The position numbers and the translations under genes were made by a program. Below, piece by piece: positions 5,489-9,683 of a stretch of 9,683 bases of DNA. Each line of letters opens with the position of its first letter. Position 1 is the first letter of the stretch. The notes beneath the pieces were generated by a model. The model did not search any database. It was not told where the DNA came from and saw only the letters and a program-made list of their open reading frames with translations. Source of the DNA: CAYSRM01 sp964475205 (lineage in GTDB: Bacteria; Verrucomicrobiota; Kiritimatiellia; UBA8416; CAYSRM01); NCBI GenBank assembly GCA_964475205.1, contig CAYYVQ010000079.1, positions 1 through 9,683 of the forward strand, given 5' to 3'.

Positions 5489-6541
5489 ATGAAAAAACAT
5501 TACATACCGCAGACAAAAATAATCTGCACAATCGGACCTGCGAGCAGAAGCGAAACAATACTCCGCAAGATGACTATTGCCGGCATGGACTTTGTCAGAC
5601 TGAATTTCTCACACGGAACCCACAAAAGCCATGGCAATGTTATTGAGACTATAAGAAGCATTAACAGAAAATACCGCCGCCGGATAAGAATAATTGCCGA
5701 TCTGGAAGGCCCGCGCATAAGACTTGGTTCATTTCCCGGCCGCAAGTCTTTACACATCAGGAAAGGAAAAACCTTATACGTAGTAAAAGAAGAAAAAGGC
5801 GATCCCGAAAATTTCCGGTTCCCGACAGATTATGAAGGCGAATTGACAGACTTCAAAGGCGCGGATTGCCTGTTTCTGGATGATGGAATGATATGCCTGA
5901 AAATACAGGACATAGACGGGAACAGGATAAAAACAAAAGCCATTAATGAAGGCGTAATCAAAGAAAGAAAGGCGCTCAATGCCCCGGGCGCCAGGCTCAG
6001 GTTCCCATCTCTTACTGAAAAAGACAGAAAAGATGTCGAATTCTGCATTAAGTCCCGGGTAGACTGGTTGGCTCAGTCTTTCGTAAGAAGCAGGCGCGAC
6101 GTGGAAGCAGTAAGGAAACTGATCTTTAAAAATCTGCCTGAATGCGGCATTATATCAAAAATAGAAAACAGGGAAGGCATAAAGAATATTGATGAAATCA
6201 TCGACGCCTCCGAGGGCATAATGATAGCAAGAGGGGACATGGCTGTGTCAATTCCTGTTTACGAGGTGCCTTTTGTCCAGGCCGAGATTATATCAAAGTG
6301 CAACACATCCGGTAAAATGGTAATAACTGCAACCCAAATGCTTGAACATATGACTGATAATCCCCGTCCAACTCGCGCGGAAGCAACCGACGTTACGAAG
6401 GCTGTGCTCGACGGCACAGACTGTGTCATGCTGTCAGGGGAAACCGCAGTGGGAAAGTATCCGGTTGAAACAGTTAAGACGATGAATGACATGGTCAAAT
6501 ATACCGAGCAGCAAATCAGGGGAAAGGAAAAAACGGCATGA
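5489..6541 (+). CDS. pyk: pyruvate kinase lacking the C-terminal domain
   Basis: Converts phosphoenolpyruvate and ADP to pyruvate and ATP. I prefer ATG 5489 (MKKHYIPQTK, 350 residues) over the in-frame ATG 5471 because ggaaagag precedes it and family proteins begin close to KIxCTIGPAS; from 5471 the length is 356. Numbered from 5471: TIGPAS (20-25), FVRLNFSHG (41-49), ADLEGPRIR at the substrate site, a complete B domain, then ISKIENREG with the catalytic Lys and metal-binding Glu, and ARGDMAVSIP with the second metal ligand Asp. MVITATQMLEHM and CVMLSGETAVGKYPVE close the barrel. The usual regulatory C domain (about 110-130 residues) is absent; the gene stops cleanly and overlaps fxsA by four bases, so it is not a frameshift. 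Loss of the C domain suggests altered effector control and oligomerisation (inference). Confidence 0.94.
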   Translation: MKKHYIPQTKIICTIGPASRSETILRKMTIAGMDFVRLNFSHGTHKSHGNVIETIRSINRKYRRRIRIIADLEGPRIRLGSFPGRKSLHIRKGKTLYVVKEEKGDPENFRFPTDYEGELTDFKGADCLFLDDGMICLKIQDIDGNRIKTKAINEGVIKERKALNAPGARLRFPSLTEKDRKDVEFCIKSRVDWLAQSFVRSRRDVEAVRKLIFKNLPECGIISKIENREGIKNIDEIIDASEGIMIARGDMAVSIPVYEVPFVQAEIISKCNTSGKMVITATQMLEHMTDNPRPTRAEATDVTKAVLDGTDCVMLSGETAVGKYPVETVKTMNDMVKYTEQQIRGKEKTA

Positions 6542-6936
6542 TACTTGGCTGGCTGCTTTTCATATTTATCGTTGTTCCGATTGCGGAACTGGCTCTTCTT
6601 CTGAAAGTTAATGAATATCTCGGCTGGGCCAGCACACTGGCTCTTGTTATAGTTACAGGTTTTGTCGGAGCGGTACTGGCAAAAATTGAGGGACTTTCGG
6701 TCCTGTCCCGCATCAAGTCCGACCTGCGCAACGGAATAATGCCCGCGCCAAGGCTTATGGATGGAGTGATGATCCTGATCGCTGGCGCATTGCTTGTGAC
6801 ACCGGGCCTTATGACCGATACCATCGGTTTTCTTCTGCTCGTGCCGCCGGCAAGGGCTGCTATCAGACGCTATTTAAGAAAGAAAATCGAAAGCCAGATG
6901 CATTCAGGACACTGGCATATCAATATCGGGAGTTGA
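6538..6936 (+). CDS. fxsA: FxsA family membrane protein
   Basis: 132 residues with family hallmarks: an N-terminal hydrophobic helix ending in PIAELALLLKV, a second segment (STLALVIVTGFVGAVLA) followed by Ile-Glu-Gly, and the conserved LLVTPGLMTDTIGFLLLVPPARAAIRRYL near residues 85-115. The tail is short, soluble and His-containing. In E. coli, FxsA overproduction relieves phage T7 exclusion by the F plasmid; its normal role is unclear. Its ATG overlaps the pyruvate kinase stop (ATGA, 6538-6541), indicating translational coupling in one transcript, and the site-2 protease starts 10 bases after its stop. Confidence 0.95.
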   Translation: MILGWLLFIFIVVPIAELALLLKVNEYLGWASTLALVIVTGFVGAVLAKIEGLSVLSRIKSDLRNGIMPAPRLMDGVMILIAGALLVTPGLMTDTIGFLLLVPPARAAIRRYLRKKIESQMHSGHWHINIGS

Positions 6937-6946
6937 TTATCGCGCA

Positions 6947-7552
6947 ATGGAAGTTATTTTAATTGGAATAGTTACGCTGCTTTTTTCACTGGTTTTCCAC
7001 GAAGTGTCTCACGGCTATATTGCCTACAGGCTCGGCGATCCCACTGCCCGGAACGCTGAGCGGCTTACGATGAACCCCCTGGCGCATATTGATCCGCTCG
7101 GAACCGTGATCCTGCCGATCCTGCTCGCGATTTCCCAGTCGCCGTTTTTTTTCGGCTGGGCTAAACCCGTGCCGTTTGATCCATCCTATTTCAAAGACCA
7201 GAGAAAGGGCATCATGCTGGTTGGCGCGGCAGGACCGGCAAGCAATATTTTTCTTGCAGTTGTGGCTATAGTCGTTTTCCGCCTTTTCGCGCACCGGATG
7301 CCAGACCCGTTCATACTGTTTTTCTATTTCCTGTGCATGACAAACATGTTCCTGGCAGCGTTCAACCTCATACCAATTCCACCATTGGACGGCTCGAGGA
7401 TAGCAGCATGGTTTATGCCCCAGCATATTCTCCGCAAATACATGAAGCTGGAACGCTTTGGTATGCTCCTGATAATACTGCTGCTCCTACCCATAAGCGC
7501 GGTAATCGGCCAGGTTCAGATCCTGGCTGAAATACTGCTGGGACTGCGCTAA
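6947..7552 (+). CDS. site-2 protease family membrane metalloprotease (M50)
   Basis: A 201-residue integral membrane zinc protease of the compact, domain-free M50 type. His18-Glu19-Val-Ser-His22 is the HExxH motif within the first helix. NPLAHIDPLGT (43-53), GWAKPVPF (70-77) and AAGPASN (94-100) are typical of the group. NLIPIPPLDG (140-149) carries Asp148, the third zinc ligand. It therefore looks catalytically complete. There is no PDZ or CBS domain, so it resembles the Rv1735c/YwhC-like 'site-2 protease family' found in many bacteria, with unknown substrates. It ends the pyk-fxsA transcript. The nearest gggag to ATG 6947 is about 14 bases away, so translation may depend on coupling with fxsA. 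Confidence 0.95.
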   Translation: MEVILIGIVTLLFSLVFHEVSHGYIAYRLGDPTARNAERLTMNPLAHIDPLGTVILPILLAISQSPFFFGWAKPVPFDPSYFKDQRKGIMLVGAAGPASNIFLAVVAIVVFRLFAHRMPDPFILFFYFLCMTNMFLAAFNLIPIPPLDGSRIAAWFMPQHILRKYMKLERFGMLLIILLLLPISAVIGQVQILAEILLGLR

Positions 7553-7628
7553 CCATAACATAAGCGCATGCTCTGCGGCCAATAGCCCGGAGAGACATAT
7601 TGCGTGAATAACTCCATACAGCACGAGG

Positions 7629-7644
7629 CTCAGTTCTGGCTGAG
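7629..7644 (-). terminator. weak hairpin after the FHA gene
   Basis: ctcag-ttctgg-ctgag (7629-7644) forms a 5-bp stem with a 6-base loop, directly after the FHA stop (7646-7648) and between convergent genes. There is no T-run on either side, so this is at best a weak or factor-dependent terminator. Confidence 0.2.
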
Positions 7645-7645
7645 A

Positions 7646-7987
7646 CTATTCTGTGTGCTGCTTGTCGACTACGGTCACATCCGAACGATTCGGCTCGCTT
7701 GTTACCGTTATCCTGGTGTCTCCAATCTGGATAATGTCGCCGGGAGCGATTTTGGCAACTCCGATTTTCTCGCCGTTCAAAAATGTTCCATTACTGGAGT
7801 TCATGTCCCGAACAATAAAAATATCATCCCAATACCTGATTGCAGTATGGATCCTTGAAGCCTTGGGATCGTCCAGAATTACCGAGGCGTCCCTGCCCCT
7901 TCCAAGCGTTACCGGCTGAGCATGATTTCGCGGCATCAACCTGATGCTTACATTTGAGCCATCCGGTTTCTCATAAGACAATTTCAT
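7646..7987 (-). CDS. stand-alone FHA domain protein
   Basis: A 113-residue protein that is essentially one forkhead-associated domain, a phosphothreonine-recognition module. The conserved residues are present: Gly29-Arg30 (TLGRGRDA), Ser44-Arg45-x-His47 (SRIHTAI), Asn66-Gly67 (NSSNGTF) and Asn71-Gly72. ATG 7987 has aaaggatg about 10 bases upstream. It lies 104 bases downstream of the Ser/Thr kinase gene on the same strand. The likely role is to bind phosphothreonine made by that kinase, on itself, the kinase or another target; this pairing is inferred from neighbourhood and family knowledge. It has no membrane segment, so it should be cytoplasmic. Confidence 0.95.
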   Translation of the reverse strand: MKLSYEKPDGSNVSIRLMPRNHAQPVTLGRGRDASVILDDPKASRIHTAIRYWDDIFIVRDMNSSNGTFLNGEKIGVAKIAPGDIIQIGDTRITVTSEPNRSDVTVVDKQHTE

Positions 7988-8091
7988 AATATTTCATCCT
8001 TTCATTATTTCTAAAATAATCCTTTTTCAGCGAGACATTATAGCTCTTGAGATTCATCATTTCTTCAGAGATATTGAGGGCTGGGTGCGGA

Positions 8092-9336
8092 TCAGTGCAC
8101 AACAAACTTGGTTATATCGGCCGTATCACCCTGCTCAAAATCGCTTATCTCTATCCTTGCGGTCTTCTTGTCAACAAGCTTGGAAAGATAATCGGAAAGT
8201 TCCCGGCTATACTCATCTTCGACGCCAGCTCGTATCAACTGTTTATCCACGCCAAATAATCCGTCCTCGCCAACTTCTGCTTCTTTTGCGTCCTCATACC
8301 TGTTGTCTGGATCAGGATCAATTAATCTGGCAATTGTATGCACGAGGTTACGCTGCTTGCGCAGTCTTTCAGGAAGCATCTCTTCAAGCTTGCCTGGAAG
8401 ATTGTACTTGATTTCCAGAAGTTTCTGTTCGTCAAGTTCGCTGGGATCGGCAATCGGCAGACCACTTAACATCTCCAGCCCGATCAAGCCCACGCTGTAC
8501 AGGTCCGCCCTGATATCCGCCAGCTCGCGCCTGTGGGTCTCGGGGGCCATATACATAGGGGAACCCAGAAGGAAAGAAAGGCGCTCCTTCACTCTTACTG
8601 CGCGGCCAAAATCAACAATCCGTACCGACCCGAGACGGTCAACCATGACGTTCCCGGGCTTGACATCACTGTGCAGGAAGTCAGATGAATGCAACCGCTC
8701 AAGTCCCCGCAGGAGGCTGCGAAGGATATACACCGCAATACCGGGCCTGAGAGCCATCCTGTCTTCTTCAAAGTTGAAAATCGTTTCGGCAAATCGCGCC
8801 CATTCAGCCGGAGAACTGTTCTGGCGGGCAATATCAAGATGATTCCCGCTCAGAAAACGCCGCATGTCAATGCCGTCGATCGCCTCCATCTGAACGTATC
8901 CAATCCCGTATATCTCGTCGTATGAATGTCTTGTAACAAGATGAGGACTTTGGAGACCGTGCAGGTGGGATATCTGCGAGGCAATTCTTCCCATGTCCGT
9001 CCAGTATTCTTCCGTAGAACGGTATATAGCCGGATCAAAGAGCTTGAGAGCATGCTTGGTTATGCAACCTCTGGCGCCCTGTCGCAGACAAAGAAAAACC
9101 GTGCCCTGGCGGCCTCGTCCAAGTTCCCGGAGAAACTGGTATGCAACCGGATAGTAAATGGCCTGAGTCTTAAGCAGATGCAGATAGTTCTCCTTTAACC
9201 TGCTTATGCTCATCGCCGCAGATGGCGGAGCATCAGGGGCTTGAGCGCCATGCTCAACCAGGGTCGAAGGCAGTTCCGAACGCCGGTCCATCAGATTGAT
9301 CCTGGGTATTTCTCCGCTTTTTTCGTTTTCTTTCAT
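8092..9336 (-). CDS. Ser/Thr protein kinase (Hanks type), non-RD
   Basis: 414 residues: a Pro/Ala-rich N-terminal extension (about 1-60), the kinase domain (about 66-345) and an acidic C-terminal tail. There are no membrane segments or PASTA repeats, so it is soluble. Motifs: glycine-rich loop GRGRQGTV (73-80), catalytic Lys98 (ALKLF), catalytic loop HSDVKPGN (222-229) with Asp224, Lys226 and Asn229, DFG 242-244, GSPMYMAPE (258-266) and ADLYSVG. All catalytic residues are present, but the usual Arg of HRD is Ser223, making it a non-RD kinase that may not need activation-loop phosphorylation. An insertion of about 25 residues (about 168-195) precedes the helix leading to the catalytic loop. 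The FHA protein downstream is a likely partner. No clear ribosome-binding site precedes ATG 9336. Confidence 0.95.
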   Translation of the reverse strand: MKENEKSGEIPRINLMDRRSELPSTLVEHGAQAPDAPPSAAMSISRLKENYLHLLKTQAIYYPVAYQFLRELGRGRQGTVFLCLRQGARGCITKHALKLFDPAIYRSTEEYWTDMGRIASQISHLHGLQSPHLVTRHSYDEIYGIGYVQMEAIDGIDMRRFLSGNHLDIARQNSSPAEWARFAETIFNFEEDRMALRPGIAVYILRSLLRGLERLHSSDFLHSDVKPGNVMVDRLGSVRIVDFGRAVRVKERLSFLLGSPMYMAPETHRRELADIRADLYSVGLIGLEMLSGLPIADPSELDEQKLLEIKYNLPGKLEEMLPERLRKQRNLVHTIARLIDPDPDNRYEDAKEAEVGEDGLFGVDKQLIRAGVEDEYSRELSDYLSKLVDKKTARIEISDFEQGDTADITKFVVH

Positions 9337-9401
9337 GGTTGCGAATTGTTAATGATTTCCCGATCTATTAGCAAGGCCAATCGCCAAAAACTTTTATCCA
9401 T

Positions 9402-9419
9402 TTAACCTGGATTATTCAC
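9402..9419 (+). repeat. left end of a family A palindromic element
   Basis: ttaacctggattattcac shares 14 consecutive bases (cctggattattcac, 9406-9419) with the left end of the copy at 3225-3401. No matching right end appears before the window ends, so either the element continues beyond 9683 or only a solo end remains. The GxxExxY remnant would lie inside it. Confidence 0.65.
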
Positions 9420-9508
9420 CAGTGCACCGGGCCTGACCTGTAACATATGATGGATCAGCGCCTTACGGGGACAACCACGGATTACACTGATGGCACGGAT
9501 GTTTTGGG

Positions 9509-9656
9509 TCAGTTTACGATACGTTTCCATTGCAGTTTGGCGTGCTTGAAGTTCAACAGCAACCCGAGCCGCAGGCCAGTATGACTGAGGTAGCCGGTCA
9601 CCTGTCTGCCGTGCCCGGCACAGGCAGGTCTGGGCGATGTGAGACTCGTCTGGCAC
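9509..9656 (-). pseudogene. GxxExxY protein remnant, frameshifted and 5'-truncated
   Basis: On the minus strand the frame ending at TGA 9509-9511 reads QVTGYLSHTG, then LRLGLLLNFKHAKLQWKRIVN, the characteristic C-terminus of GxxExxY proteins (PDDEXK_3, nuclease-like fold, function unknown). Upstream, in another frame, VPDESHIAQ (9630-9656) is the preceding family segment. The two are separated by 28 extra bases holding a palindrome; deleting them joins HIAQ directly to VTGYL. Further upstream the frame hits a stop within the repeat arm at the window edge, so the N-terminal half is missing. The recognition is from memory of the family's C-terminal pattern, not a search. Confidence 0.7.
9600..9629. 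repeat. small palindrome inserted in the GxxExxY remnant
   Basis: gtgcc-c-ggcac (9611-9621) is a perfect stem, extended outward by acctg (9600-9604) and caggt (9625-9629) with a few unpaired bases, giving a REP-like hairpin. It occupies the 28 extra bases that break the reading frame, and CAG (minus strand) occurs at both edges (9602-9604, 9630-9632). Confidence 0.6.
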
Positions 9657-9683
9657 CCTCCCTGTTCCTCCCTATCCGTGCCA

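Larger units (their letters stand above)
9473..9683. repeat. CACGGAT-type element enclosing a GxxExxY remnant
   Basis: The left arm 9473-9500 matches the arm at 3255-3282 at 25 of 28 positions. Its last ten bases, tggcacggat (9491-9500), reappear as a perfect inverted copy, atccgtgcca, at 9674-9683, the window's final ten bases. The unit thus has inverted CACGGAT ends around a decayed coding sequence, whereas the copy at 3252-3344 has the same arms with no coding sequence. The right arm probably continues outside the window. Confidence 0.65.

Noticed and set aside
7602..7617. tgaataactcc resembling a family A repeat arm
   Set aside because: Similarity stops after about seven bases and there is no partner arm; likely chance.
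9364..9400. Possible sigma-54 promoter upstream of the kinase (tggc...ttgct on the minus strand)
   Set aside because: The spacing between the GG and GC elements is 11 bases instead of the required 10, and the -24 box is incomplete.

Overview
This is a bacterial chromosomal window of moderate GC (roughly mid to high 40s percent by eye). It carries ordinary chromosomal genes plus an unusually dense set of short palindromic repeats. No rRNA, tRNA or other marker fixes the lineage. NadD/RsfS, a sigma-54-type response regulator architecture, a Ser/Thr kinase with an FHA partner, and CACGGAT-type repeats with a GxxExxY-gene remnant fit an uncultivated Gram-negative-type bacterium (for example Desulfobacterota-, PVC- or candidate-phylum-like). 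That placement is inference only.

Layout: the 3' end of a + strand gene (1-96) converges on a small four-helix membrane protein (122-595, -). A divergent M50-like membrane protein with an HELTH motif follows (812-1525, +). Next is a minus-strand pair, nadD (2295-2915) and rsfS (1770-2168), for NAD synthesis and ribosome silencing. An apparent 104-bp MITE with an 8-bp target duplication sits between them. A 498-bp intergenic region then leads into a + strand series. First is an NtrC-like response regulator (3414-4715) whose AAA+ domain has lost the GAFTGA loop and Walker B residues and which has no DNA-binding domain. After it come a YacP-type NYN-domain protein (4799-5290), a pyruvate kinase without the C-terminal domain (5489-6541), fxsA (6538-6936) and a site-2 protease (6947-7552). 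A minus-strand signalling pair follows: a Ser/Thr protein kinase (8092-9336) upstream of a stand-alone FHA protein (7646-7987). The right edge (9402-9683) holds a frameshifted GxxExxY remnant between inverted CACGGAT motifs.

The most unusual content is the repeats. One family has inverted ends of the type taacctgatctattca. Copies are at 623-680 (simple), 3225-3401 (with a nested CACGGAT palindrome) and 5288-5466 (with a 118-bp insert), plus one left end at 9402-9419. The simple copy is an exact empty site for the 118-bp insertion, which carries a 7-bp direct duplication. Copies abut genes: one supplies the TAA stop of the YacP gene, and two end a few bases upstream of the regulator and pyruvate-kinase starts. 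A second palindrome family (CACGGAT) occurs both empty (3252-3344) and around the GxxExxY remnant (9491-9683). This suggests a possible autonomous/non-autonomous relationship.
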